A DNA stretch of 64,000 bases from Prauserella cavernicola (GTDB taxonomy: Bacteria; Actinomycetota; Actinomycetes; Mycobacteriales; Pseudonocardiaceae), in NCBI RefSeq assembly GCF_016595675.1, contig NZ_JAENJH010000006.1, positions 248,001 through 312,000 on the forward strand, read 5' to 3'. Position 1 is the stretch's first letter; each line of letters opens with the position of its first letter. A model generated the notes under the pieces. That model saw nothing but the letters and a program-made list of their open reading frames with translations. It was not told the DNA's origin and did not search any database. This document shows positions 26,747 to 34,907 of the stretch, one piece after another. A program made the translations under genes and the position numbers.

Positions 26747-26770
26747 TCTCTTATGATGATTCCAATCATC
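26747..26770. promoter_or_regulatory. Palindromic operator, copy 2 (shared with 22539)
   Basis: The core ATGATTCCAATCAT (26756-26769) with its flank TCTCTT lies between the divergent thiolase and acyl-CoA dehydrogenase operons. It differs from the 22.5 kb copy at three of 24 positions, one of them in the palindrome centre. Confidence 0.75.
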
Positions 26771-26817
26771 AGCCTTGCATCTCGGGCTTTGTCAGAGCAA
26801 GCTTCGAACGAACGAAC

Positions 26818-26833
26818 CATGACGATGGTCATG
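26818..26833. promoter_or_regulatory. Second palindrome in the acyl-CoA dehydrogenase leader
   Basis: CATGAC-GATG-GTCATG, a perfect 6-bp inverted repeat, lies 20 bp before the GTG start and directly before the AAAGGAGG ribosome site. It could be a second operator or a leader hairpin; no factor is suggested by sequence alone. Confidence 0.3.
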
Positions 26834-26852
26834 AGAAAAGGAGGCGGGATCG

Positions 26853-28025
26853 GTGACGACGACAGCCGGCATCGGCAGCGAGGAGCAGCAGGCGCTGGAG
26901 GCCGTCGCGGCAGACGTCGCGGCCAAGCGCTACGCCCCGCTGGCGGAGCAGTGGGACCGCGACCGCACCGCGTTCCCGCACGAGGAGCGCCGGTACCTGG
27001 GCGAGCTGGGCTTTCTTGGACTGGCACTGCCGGAGGAGCACGGCGGGGGCGGCGCGCCGCTGACCGTGGCGCTCGCCGTGATCGAGCAGCTGGCCAAGGA
27101 GTGCAGGCCTGCGGCGTTCCAGGTCTTCGAGTCCAACACCGGCCCGGCGCAGGTGATCGCCCGGCTGGGCACCGAGGAACAGAAGTCGCGGATCCTGCCC
27201 CGGATCTGCACGGGCGAGGCCACGATGGCCGTGGCGATCTCGGAACCCGACGCCGGCTCGGCGGCCACCGACATGCGCACCACCGCGCGCGTCGAGGGCG
27301 ACACGGTGATCGTCAACGGCTCGAAGCGGTGGATCTCGAACGGCAGCGAGGCCGACTACTACCTGGTCTACGCGCGGATGAGCGACGCGCCCGGCTCCAA
27401 GGCCATCGGCGCCGTGGTCGTCGAGGCGGACCGCAAGGGCGTGAGTTTCGGCGAGCGCGAGAAGCTGATGGGCTTTCGCGGAATCCCCTCCGCGGACGTG
27501 ATCTTCGACGACGTCGAGGTGCCCGCGGAGAACCTGGTGCTCGGAGCGGGCCGGTTCAGGGAACTGTTCGGCACCTTCGCGATCGAGCGGCTCGGCAACT
27601 CCACGATGAGCCTGGCGATCGGGCAGGCCGCGCTGGATCGCACCGTGCGCTACGTGCAGGAGCGGGAGCAGTTCGGCAAGCCACTGGTCGAGTTCCAGAG
27701 CGTGCAGATGAGCCTGGCCGACATGCTGCTCCAGGTGGAGGCGGCCCGGTTGCTGATCCGCCGCGCCGCGGAGGGGGTCGGCCCCGGCACCCTGCCGGAC
27801 TCGCTACAGGTGTCGCTCGCCAAGTGCACGGCCAACGAGACGGCCAAGCGGGTCACTGACCTGGCAATGCAGCTGCACGGCGGCAACGGCTACACCGAGG
27901 AGTTCGGCCTGGAGCGGCTGCACCGCGACTCGCACGGCTGGGCGCTGGCCGGCGGCACGCCGTCGATGCAGCGGATCCGGATCGTGTCGGAGTTGCTGGG
28001 CCGCTCCTTCGACCAACGTCGCTGA
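26853..28025 (+). CDS. Acyl-CoA dehydrogenase
   Basis: 390 residues from GTG 26853 with AAAGGAGG upstream. FAD/substrate motifs include 'MAVAISEPDAGSAATDMRTTARVEGDTVIVNGSKRWISNGSEADYYLVYAR' (first family signature) and 'QLHGGNGYTEEFGLERLHRD' (second signature). It alpha,beta-desaturates an acyl-CoA. First gene of a seven-gene plus-strand operon that continues into acyl-CoA synthetase 23 bp later. Confidence 0.93.
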   Translation: MTTTAGIGSEEQQALEAVAADVAAKRYAPLAEQWDRDRTAFPHEERRYLGELGFLGLALPEEHGGGGAPLTVALAVIEQLAKECRPAAFQVFESNTGPAQVIARLGTEEQKSRILPRICTGEATMAVAISEPDAGSAATDMRTTARVEGDTVIVNGSKRWISNGSEADYYLVYARMSDAPGSKAIGAVVVEADRKGVSFGEREKLMGFRGIPSADVIFDDVEVPAENLVLGAGRFRELFGTFAIERLGNSTMSLAIGQAALDRTVRYVQEREQFGKPLVEFQSVQMSLADMLLQVEAARLLIRRAAEGVGPGTLPDSLQVSLAKCTANETAKRVTDLAMQLHGGNGYTEEFGLERLHRDSHGWALAGGTPSMQRIRIVSELLGRSFDQRR

Positions 28026-28048
28026 TCGCCAGAGAGGGGAACGCATCG

Positions 28049-29683
28049 ATGCGTACCTACGAGGGCTTCCGCACGCTGTTCGCGGACCCCGCCGACTGGG
28101 CACTGCCCACGGTGCTGCGCCACCACGTCGAGGCCACCCCGGACGCCACGCTCCTCATGACGCCGGAGGAGGGGCTGGAGTGGACCTACGGTGAGGCGCT
28201 CGCCTCGGCCGAGCGGATCGCGGGTGCCTTCCACGACGCGGGCGCCGTGGCGGGTGACCGGGTCGTGCTGATGGCCGCCAACTCGTCCCGGTTCGTCCGC
28301 AGCTACCTCGGCGCCGCCGTCGGCGGGCTGGTCGAGGTGCCCGTGAACACCAACTACGAGGGCGAGTTCCTGCGCCACCAGGTCGTCACGGTGGACGCGC
28401 GGTTCGCGGTGATCGACGACGACCAGGCCGCCCGCTTCGTCGCGATCGCCGAGCACGCCCGCGGCATCGAGCGGTTCTGGGTGATCGACAACGGAGGCGG
28501 ACCGGCCGCGGTCGCCCTGTTGCGCGAACACGGCTGGGCCGCCGACGCGTGGGACGTGCTCGAGGACGGCACCCCGCGCACGCTGCCCGCGCCGCGCCCG
28601 CAGGACCTGGGCGCGGTGTTCTTCACCTCCGGCACCACCGGCCCGTCCAAGGGCGTGGCCATGCCGCACGCGCAGCTGCACTTCTTCGGCGAGGTCGTCG
28701 CCAACCTGATGAAACTGACCAGCGCGGACACCTACCTGGCCACGACCCCGCTGTTCCACGGCAACGCGCAGTTCATGGCGGTGCTGCCCGCGATCGTCGC
28801 GGGCGGACGCGCCGTCGTGCGGCCGAAGTTCAGCGCGAGCCGCTGGGTCGACCACATCCGGGAGTCCGGGGTGACGGTCACGAACCTCGTCGGCGTGATG
28901 ATGGACTTCGTCTGGAAGCAGCCGCCGCGCGCCGGCGACGCCGACAACACCCTGCGGGCCGTCTACGCCGCGCCCACCGCGTCGAGCATCGTGGACGAGT
29001 TCCGCGAGCGCTTCGGCATCGAGTCCATCGTGGACGCCTTCGGGCTCACCGAGACCTGCACGCCGATCCTGTCGCCCTACGGCGAGCAGCGCCCCGCCGG
29101 AGCGGCGGGCCTGGCGAACGCGGACTGGTTCGACCTGCGGCTCGTGGACCCCGACACCGACCAGGAGGTCGAGGTCGGCGAGGTCGGCGAGCTCGTCGTG
29201 CGCCCGGTCCAGCCCTGGACCACCAGCGACGGCTACTACAACATGCCCGAGAAAACCGTTGAGGCGTGGCGCAATCTCTGGTTCCACACCGGGGACGCGC
29301 TGCGCAAGGACGCCGACGGCTGGTTCTACTTCGTCGACCGCTACAAGGACGCGCTGCGCCGCCGCGGCGAGAACATCAGCTCCTACGAGGTGGAGCAGGC
29401 GGTGCTGGCCCATCCGGGCGTCCGCGAGTGCGCGGTGATCGGTGTGCCCGCCGGGATCGAGGCCGGCGAGGACGAGGTCATGGCCGTGATCGTCGCCGAC
29501 GGCGCTGTAGACCCGGACGAGGTGCTCGGCTGGTGCCGGGGCCGGATTCCCGAGTTCGCCATCCCGCGTTTCGTCCGCACCGTGGACGCGCTGCCCAAGA
29601 CGCCGTCGGAGAAGGTCCGCAAGGCGGCCCTTCGCCAGGACGGCGTCACCACCGACACCTTCGACCGGACAGGGGCCCGTTGA
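28049..29683 (+). CDS. Acyl-CoA synthetase (AMP-forming)
   Basis: 544 residues. The AMP-binding P-loop is 'FFTSGTTGPSKGVAMPH', the adenylate-binding motif 'DAFGLTETCTP', the hinge 'GDALRKDADGWFYFVDRYKDALRRRGENISSYEVEQAV', and the C-terminal catalytic Lys lies in 'LPKTPSEKVRKAAL'. It resembles caiC/crotonobetaine-type ligases that activate small or branched carboxylic acids. It would prime the imported acid for the acyl-CoA dehydrogenases on either side. The stop overlaps the next ATG (TGATG). Confidence 0.92.
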   Translation: MRTYEGFRTLFADPADWALPTVLRHHVEATPDATLLMTPEEGLEWTYGEALASAERIAGAFHDAGAVAGDRVVLMAANSSRFVRSYLGAAVGGLVEVPVNTNYEGEFLRHQVVTVDARFAVIDDDQAARFVAIAEHARGIERFWVIDNGGGPAAVALLREHGWAADAWDVLEDGTPRTLPAPRPQDLGAVFFTSGTTGPSKGVAMPHAQLHFFGEVVANLMKLTSADTYLATTPLFHGNAQFMAVLPAIVAGGRAVVRPKFSASRWVDHIRESGVTVTNLVGVMMDFVWKQPPRAGDADNTLRAVYAAPTASSIVDEFRERFGIESIVDAFGLTETCTPILSPYGEQRPAGAAGLANADWFDLRLVDPDTDQEVEVGEVGELVVRPVQPWTTSDGYYNMPEKTVEAWRNLWFHTGDALRKDADGWFYFVDRYKDALRRRGENISSYEVEQAVLAHPGVRECAVIGVPAGIEAGEDEVMAVIVADGAVDPDEVLGWCRGRIPEFAIPRFVRTVDALPKTPSEKVRKAALRQDGVTTDTFDRTGAR

Positions 29684-30849
29684 TGGATTTCTCCTCCGAC
29701 ACCACTCACGACGACATCCGCGAGGCCGTCCGTGCCCTGTGCGCGAAGTTCCCCGACGACTACTGGGCCGAACACGACGACTCCCAGGAGTTCCCGTGGG
29801 AGTTCTACGACGCCGTGGTCGAGGGCGGCTGGCTCGGGCTGACCGTGCCGACCGAGTACGGCGGTGGCGGGCTCGGTGTGACCGAGGCGGCCATCGTCGA
29901 GCAGGAGATCGCGAAGTCCGGGGCGGGAATGGGCGGCTGCAGTGCCGTGCACATCGGCATCTTCGGCTTCGAGTCGATCATCAAGCACGGCAGCGACGAC
30001 CTGAAGCGGCGCTTCCTGCCCCGGCTGGTGGCTGGCGACCTGCACGTCTCCTTCGCCGTGACCGAGCCGGACGCCGGGACCGACACCACGACCATCTCCA
30101 CGTTCGCCACGAAGGTCGACGGCGGCTGGTCGATCTCGGGCAAGAAGGTGTGGATCACCAAGGCGCAGGAGGCCGAGCGGCTGATCATCCTGTGCCGCAC
30201 CGCACCCCGCTCCGAGGGAGCCAAGCGCACGGACGGGATGACGCTGTTCTTCGCGCCGATGGACCGGGACAAGGTCGTCGTGCGCAAGATCCCGAAGATG
30301 GGGCGCAACGCCGTCGACACCAACGAACTGTTCATCGACGGGCTGTTCGTGCCGGACGGCGACGAGATCGGCGAGGTCGGCAAGGGCTTCCGGACCATCC
30401 TCGCCGGGCTCAACGCCGAGCGCGTGATCTCCGCGAACGCCGCGATCGGCATCGGCCGTGCCGCGCTGCGCCGGGCCACGACCTACGCCCAGGACCGCGT
30501 GGTGTTCGGCAGGCCCATCGGGCAGAACCAGGCGATCTCGCATCCGCTGGCCAAGGCGCAGGTGCAGCTCGACGCCGCGGATCTCATGTGTCACAAGGCC
30601 GCCTGGCTGATCGACAACGACGAGCCGGCGGGCAAGGAGGCGAACGAGGCGAAGTTCCTGGCCGCCGAGGCCGGTTTCTTCGCCGCAGACGCGGCGCTGG
30701 GCACCCACGGCGGCTACGGGTACTCGAAGGAGTACCACGTGGAGCGCTACTTCCGGGAGTCGCGGCTGATGCGGATCGCGCCGATCAGCCAGGAGATGGT
30801 CCTCAACTACATGGCCGAGCACGTGCTGGGCCTGCCGAGGAGCTACTGA
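29683..30849 (+). CDS. Acyl-CoA dehydrogenase, second of the operon
   Basis: 388 residues starting at ATG 29683 within TGATG. Signatures 'SFAVTEPDAGTDTTTISTFATKVDGGWSISGKKVWITKAQEA' and 'GTHGGYGYSKEYHVERYFRESRLMRIAPISQEMVLNYMAEHVLGLPRSY'. It is clearly paralogous to the truncated gene at the left edge. It precedes a CitE-like lyase and a MaoC hydratase, the combination found around the mycobacterial FadE19/MaoC/CitE locus, so a branched short-chain acyl-CoA substrate is plausible (inference). Confidence 0.92.
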   Translation: MDFSSDTTHDDIREAVRALCAKFPDDYWAEHDDSQEFPWEFYDAVVEGGWLGLTVPTEYGGGGLGVTEAAIVEQEIAKSGAGMGGCSAVHIGIFGFESIIKHGSDDLKRRFLPRLVAGDLHVSFAVTEPDAGTDTTTISTFATKVDGGWSISGKKVWITKAQEAERLIILCRTAPRSEGAKRTDGMTLFFAPMDRDKVVVRKIPKMGRNAVDTNELFIDGLFVPDGDEIGEVGKGFRTILAGLNAERVISANAAIGIGRAALRRATTYAQDRVVFGRPIGQNQAISHPLAKAQVQLDAADLMCHKAAWLIDNDEPAGKEANEAKFLAAEAGFFAADAALGTHGGYGYSKEYHVERYFRESRLMRIAPISQEMVLNYMAEHVLGLPRSY

Positions 30850-31742
30850 TGCGGCCCTATCGCTCCGTCCTGTTCGTGCCCGGTCACCGGCCCGCGTGGG
30901 TGGACAAGGCGCTGCGCGCCGGTGCCGACGCGATCGTGCTGGACCTCGAGGACTCGGTTCCCGACGCGCAGAAGGCCGCGGCACGGGCGACCGTGGCGGA
31001 CTCGATCGCGCGGGTCCGTGCCGACACCCGGGACGTCGGCGTGTTCGTGCGCGTCAACCCGTTGCACACCAGGCTCACCGGCGGCGATCTCGAGGCCGTG
31101 GTGGTGCCGGGGCTGACGGGTGTCTTCGCGCCCAAGATCGAGACCGCGTCGGACGTGCTGCGCTACGACGCGCTGCTCGATCACTTCGAAGTTCGTTCGG
31201 GCGTCAGGGATCTGGAGTACATCGTTCCCGTCGAGACGGTCCCCGCGATCCAGAACTGCCGGGAGATCATCGCCGCCTCGCCTCGGGTCGGCGCGATGAT
31301 CGGCCCCACGGCCGAGCACGCCGACATCGCCCGTGCCGTCGGCTACGAGTGGACCCCCGAGGGCACCGAGACGCTCTACCACCGCAGCCGCATCCTGCTC
31401 GCGTGCCGCGAGGCGAACATCCACGCACTGACCGGACTGTGGGAGGCCCTCGCGGACCTGGACGGCCTGCACGACTTCGCGACCCGCGGTCGCAGGCTCG
31501 GATTCCGGGGCATGATCGCGATCCACCCGAGCCACGTCGGCGTCGTCAACGAGGTCTTCACGCCGTCGGAGGCCGACATCGACTTCCACCGCGGCCTGGT
31601 CGAGGCCTACTCCAACGCCGCGGCAGGGGGATCCGGCGCGCTGCGCTACCGCGGCGTGCACGTCGACAAGGCGCACTACGACAAGGCGCTGGAATGGCTG
31701 GCGCGCGCCGACGCACTCACCACCGGAGGAGATCACCGATGA
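30849..31742 (+). CDS. CitE-like CoA-ester lyase (HpcH/HpaI aldolase family)
   Basis: 297 residues from ATG 30849 (TGATG with the previous stop). The TIM-barrel motif 'RPYRSVLFVPGHRPAWVDKALRAGADAIVLDLEDSVP' with the metal-binding 'LDLEDSV', 'VFAPKIETASDV', 'VPVETVPAIQN' and 'GFRGMIAIHPSHVGVVNEVF' place it with citrate-lyase-beta-like / malyl-CoA and citramalyl-CoA lyases, of about the usual length. These cleave beta-hydroxyacyl-CoAs such as citramalyl-CoA to acetyl-CoA plus an oxoacid. The MaoC hydratase next to it would supply the hydroxyacyl-CoA. Confidence 0.9.
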   Translation: MRPYRSVLFVPGHRPAWVDKALRAGADAIVLDLEDSVPDAQKAAARATVADSIARVRADTRDVGVFVRVNPLHTRLTGGDLEAVVVPGLTGVFAPKIETASDVLRYDALLDHFEVRSGVRDLEYIVPVETVPAIQNCREIIAASPRVGAMIGPTAEHADIARAVGYEWTPEGTETLYHRSRILLACREANIHALTGLWEALADLDGLHDFATRGRRLGFRGMIAIHPSHVGVVNEVFTPSEADIDFHRGLVEAYSNAAAGGSGALRYRGVHVDKAHYDKALEWLARADALTTGGDHR

Positions 31743-32233
31743 CCGCACCGACCCAGCGGCCACCGATGCGCGGGCTCTACTTCGAGGAGTTCGAGGTCGG
31801 CGCCGAGTACAGGCACGCGTTCCGGCGCACGATCACCGAGATGGACAACGTCATGTTCACGTCGCTGACGATGAACCTGGCGCCGCTGCACCTCGACGAG
31901 GAGTACGCCAAGACCACCATCCACGGCGGCCGGGTGCTCAACAGCCTGTTCACCGTGGCGCTGATCGGCGCCTTCCACGTGCCCGAGCTGACCATGGGCA
32001 CCACGCTCGGCAACCTGGGCTACGAGAAGATCGAGTTCCCGCACCCCGTGTTCCACGGCGACACCCTGCGCGGCGAGACGACGATCCTCGACAAGCGGGC
32101 GTCGAAGAGCCGTACCGACTCCGGGATCGTGTGGTTCGAACACCGCGGTTACAACCAGGACGACGTGCTGGTCATGCGCTGCACGCGGGTCGGGCTGATG
32201 TCGACGATGCCCGGCGGGGAGAGCGACTCGTGA
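31739..32233 (+). CDS. MaoC-family hot-dog dehydratase/hydratase
   Basis: 164 residues from ATG 31739 (ATGA overlap). The single hot-dog domain has the hydratase dyad in 'SLTMNLAPLHLDEEYAKTTIHGGRVLNSLF' (Asn and His) and a tail 'GYEKIEFPHPVFHGDTLRGETTILDKRASKSRTDSGIVWFEHRGYNQDDVLVMRCTR'. This form is found in itaconyl/mesaconyl-CoA hydratases and the Rv2499c-like proteins. Adjacent to the CitE-like lyase, a hydratase-lyase pair is predicted. Confidence 0.88.
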   Translation: MTAPTQRPPMRGLYFEEFEVGAEYRHAFRRTITEMDNVMFTSLTMNLAPLHLDEEYAKTTIHGGRVLNSLFTVALIGAFHVPELTMGTTLGNLGYEKIEFPHPVFHGDTLRGETTILDKRASKSRTDSGIVWFEHRGYNQDDVLVMRCTRVGLMSTMPGGESDS

Positions 32234-33714
32234 CGGCGGCGGTCACCGCGGACCGCCACTACGTCCCGTCCGCCCGCGAGCTGACCATCGGCGGCAGGGC
32301 CGTCGTACCCGAGGGCACCGAGTGGGAGGTCCACAACCCCGCCACCGAAGCGCGCCTCGCCGTCGTGCGCGGGGCCTCCTCAGTGCAGGTCGATCGGGCG
32401 GTCGCCGCGGCCAGAGCCGCGTTCCCGGACTGGTCCGAGGCCACGGGCGAGCAACGGCGTGCCGCCCTGCACCGGCTCGCGGACGCGATGGAGGCCCGGC
32501 TGCCCGAACTGCTCGCCTCGATCGTCAACGAGGTGGGCACGCCCGTCTCGCTGGCCGAGCCGATGCAACTGCGACTGGGACTCGAACACCTGCGGTGGCA
32601 GGCGGACGCGGCGCCGAAGGACCGCACGGTGCACCTCGGCGCCCACGCCACGCCGGTGCCCACGGTGAGCGAGGTCGACCACTATCCGACCGGCGTCGTC
32701 GCCGCGATCACCGGCTACAACTACCCACTGAACCTGGCGGTCTTCAAGTTCGGCGCGGCGCTGGCCGCGGGCTGCACCGTGGTGTTGCTGCCCTCGCCGC
32801 GCACGCCGTTGACCACGCTGCTGCTCGGCGAGATCGTGCGGGAGTCCGGGCTGCCCGCGGGCGTGCTCAACGTGATCGCCGGCGACGCCGACACCGGGCG
32901 GCAGCTCTCGTCGCACGCCGGAGTCGACAAGGTCACCTTCACCGGATCCGACGCCGTGGGCGCCCGGATCATGGCTCAGGCGGCGACGACTCTCGCGGGC
33001 GTGACCCTGGAGCTGGGCGGCAAGTCCGCGAACATCGTGCTCCCCGGCTGCCGGGTGGAGGACTTCGCACTCGAACTGCACCTGCGGTGGTCCCGCAACG
33101 GCGGGCAGGGGTGCGCGGCGCTCGCCCGGCTGCTGGTGCACGAGGGGCTCTACGACCGGTTCCTCGCGGCGAGTGCGGACGCGTTCGCCCAGCTGACGGT
33201 CGGTGACCCCTGGGACCCGGAGACCACCGTCGGGCCCATGATCCGGCCGGACCACCGCGACCGGGTGCGGAGCTTCGTTGACGACGCGCTCGCCGATGGT
33301 GGGCGGGTGCTGCTGCGCACCGGAACACCGTTGCCGGACAAGGGCTGGTACGTCGAACCGGTGCTGCTCGGCGGTCTCCCGCACAGCGCGGCCGCGGTGC
33401 AGCAGGAGATCTTCGGGCCGGTCGCCGTGGTGGTGCCCTTCGCCGCCACCGACGAGGCGGTGCGGCTGGCCAACGACACCGCCTACGGGCTGGCGGCGAA
33501 CGTGTGGGCGCCGGAGCTCGCACAGGGCCGTCGGGTCGCCCAGTGCCTGCGGGCGGGCACGGTGTGGGTCAACGGCGGTGGCGGGATGCGGCCGGACGCC
33601 CCCTTCGGCGGCTCGGGCCGCTCGGGCGTGGGCCGTGAGCTGGGCGAGTGGGGCATCCACGACTTCCTGGAACCCCGGCACATCCAATGGCGAGTCGAGG
33701 GAGAGAGCCGATGA
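32230..33714 (+). CDS. Aldehyde dehydrogenase family protein
   Basis: 494 residues from GTG 32230 (GTGA overlap). Motifs: 'AITGYNYPLNLAVFKFGAALAAGCTVVLLPSPRTPL', 'FTGSDAVGARI', 'ELGGKSANIVL', the nucleophile in 'NGGQGCAAL' and 'QEIFGPVAVVVPF'. Compared with the ALDH at 17658 it has 'GYNYP' in place of 'TPWN' in the active-site channel, suggesting a different, perhaps bulkier, substrate. Could be CoA-independent aldehyde oxidation or a semialdehyde dehydrogenase. Confidence 0.9.
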   Translation: MTAAVTADRHYVPSARELTIGGRAVVPEGTEWEVHNPATEARLAVVRGASSVQVDRAVAAARAAFPDWSEATGEQRRAALHRLADAMEARLPELLASIVNEVGTPVSLAEPMQLRLGLEHLRWQADAAPKDRTVHLGAHATPVPTVSEVDHYPTGVVAAITGYNYPLNLAVFKFGAALAAGCTVVLLPSPRTPLTTLLLGEIVRESGLPAGVLNVIAGDADTGRQLSSHAGVDKVTFTGSDAVGARIMAQAATTLAGVTLELGGKSANIVLPGCRVEDFALELHLRWSRNGGQGCAALARLLVHEGLYDRFLAASADAFAQLTVGDPWDPETTVGPMIRPDHRDRVRSFVDDALADGGRVLLRTGTPLPDKGWYVEPVLLGGLPHSAAAVQQEIFGPVAVVVPFAATDEAVRLANDTAYGLAANVWAPELAQGRRVAQCLRAGTVWVNGGGGMRPDAPFGGSGRSGVGRELGEWGIHDFLEPRHIQWRVEGESR

Positions 33715-34871
33715 CGGGCACACAGGGACCGCTCGCCGGGGTGCGGGTTCTGGAACTGGGCGCGGGCTACGCCGCGCCCACCGCCGGGCGGATGCTGCGC
33801 GACTTCGGTGCCGACGTCGTCAAGGTGGAGGACCCCACGGGCGGCGACTACGCGCGCCAGTGGGTTCCGCAGAAGGACGGGCTCTCGCTCGGGTTCTGCC
33901 GCCTCAACGCCGGTAAACGCTCGGTCGGTGTCGACCTCCGCACGGTGGATGGCCGCGCCACGATCCGGCGGATGGCCGCGCACTTCGACGTCGTCGTGGA
34001 GTCGTTCCGGCCGGGCAGGCTCGAGGAGTGGGGCCTCGGCTACCCCGAGCTCAGTGCGGACAACCCCGGGCTCGTGCTGGCGCGGGTGTCCGGCTTCGGG
34101 CAGACCGGCCCGTACCGGCAGCGTCCCGGCTTCGGCACGGTCGCGGAGACCTCGAGCGGGTTCGCCCACATCAACGGCTGGCCCGAGCTGCCGCCGACCT
34201 CGCCGCCCTTCGGGTTCGCGGACTCCATCGCCGGGATCTCGGCGGCGATGGGTGTCGGCATGACCCTGTTCCAGCGCAGCGCGAGCGGCCGCGGCGGAGT
34301 GGTGGACGTGGCGCTCTACGAGCCGCTGATGTTCATCGTGGGCGACATGTTGCTCAAGTACTCGGGTCTCGGGGAGGTCCAGGGCCGGATCGGCAACGCC
34401 ACCGGCGCGGCCTCACCGCGCGGGATCTACGAGGCCGCGGACGGGCGCTTCCTCTCGATCGCCGCGTCGAACCAGGCCATCGCGGTGCGGCTGTTCCAGG
34501 CGATGGGCCGCTCGGAGCTCGTGGCCGATCCTCGGTTCGCCACGGGTTCGGCCCGGCTGGAGCACAACGACCTCGTCCAGCAGGAGGTCCGCGACTGGGT
34601 GCGCTCGCTGGACCGGGACGCGGCACTCGCCGTGCTGGAGGAGTACGAGGTGGTCAGCGCGCCCGTCAACGACGCCGCCGACATCGTGGCCGACCCGCAC
34701 TTCCGGGAACGGACACTCGTCGGGCTGGGCGGGGGACTGGTGATGCCAGGGCCGATCCTGCACCTCGATGGCTACGCGGGACCGGCCTACGACGGTGTTC
34801 CGGGGGTCGGGGAGCACACGGCGGAGGTCTTCGCCGAACTCGGGATGGACCCGACGGCCAAGGCGGGCTGA
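33711..34871 (+). CDS. Class III (CaiB/BaiF) CoA-transferase
   Basis: 386 residues from ATG 33711 (ATGA overlap, GGGAGAGAG upstream). 'PLAGVRVLELGAGYAAPTAGRMLRDFGADVVKVEDPTGGDYAR' is the family start; the predicted catalytic Asp171 is in 'FGFADSIAGISAAM'. It transfers CoA between carboxylates and so recycles the thioester, for example from succinyl-CoA. It closes the seven-gene operon and could provide an ATP-free activation route alongside the ligase at 28049. A strong terminator follows. Confidence 0.92.
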   Translation: MTGTQGPLAGVRVLELGAGYAAPTAGRMLRDFGADVVKVEDPTGGDYARQWVPQKDGLSLGFCRLNAGKRSVGVDLRTVDGRATIRRMAAHFDVVVESFRPGRLEEWGLGYPELSADNPGLVLARVSGFGQTGPYRQRPGFGTVAETSSGFAHINGWPELPPTSPPFGFADSIAGISAAMGVGMTLFQRSASGRGGVVDVALYEPLMFIVGDMLLKYSGLGEVQGRIGNATGAASPRGIYEAADGRFLSIAASNQAIAVRLFQAMGRSELVADPRFATGSARLEHNDLVQQEVRDWVRSLDRDAALAVLEEYEVVSAPVNDAADIVADPHFRERTLVGLGGGLVMPGPILHLDGYAGPAYDGVPGVGEHTAEVFAELGMDPTAKAG

Positions 34872-34874
34872 CCG

Positions 34875-34903
34875 GGTGGGGGCGGCGCTACCGCCCCCAC
34901 CCG
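34875..34903. terminator. Bidirectional terminator hairpin
   Basis: Perfect 12-bp stem GGGTGGGGGCGG / CCGCCCCCACCC with loop CGCTA, between the convergent CoA-transferase (stop 34871) and SDR (stop 34908) genes. Confidence 0.8.
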
Positions 34904-34907
34904 CCGC

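Noticed and set aside
22552-26856. A 1434-codon open frame on the plus strand running through the MFS, hydratase, SDR and thiolase genes
   Set aside because: It is antisense or out of frame to well-supported genes, has Arg/Gly/Ala-rich low-complexity content, and results from high GC at third positions.
32380-33723. A 447-codon minus-strand frame opposite the aldehyde dehydrogenase gene
   Set aside because: The plus strand encodes a complete ALDH with all motifs; the antisense product is compositionally biased and matches no family.
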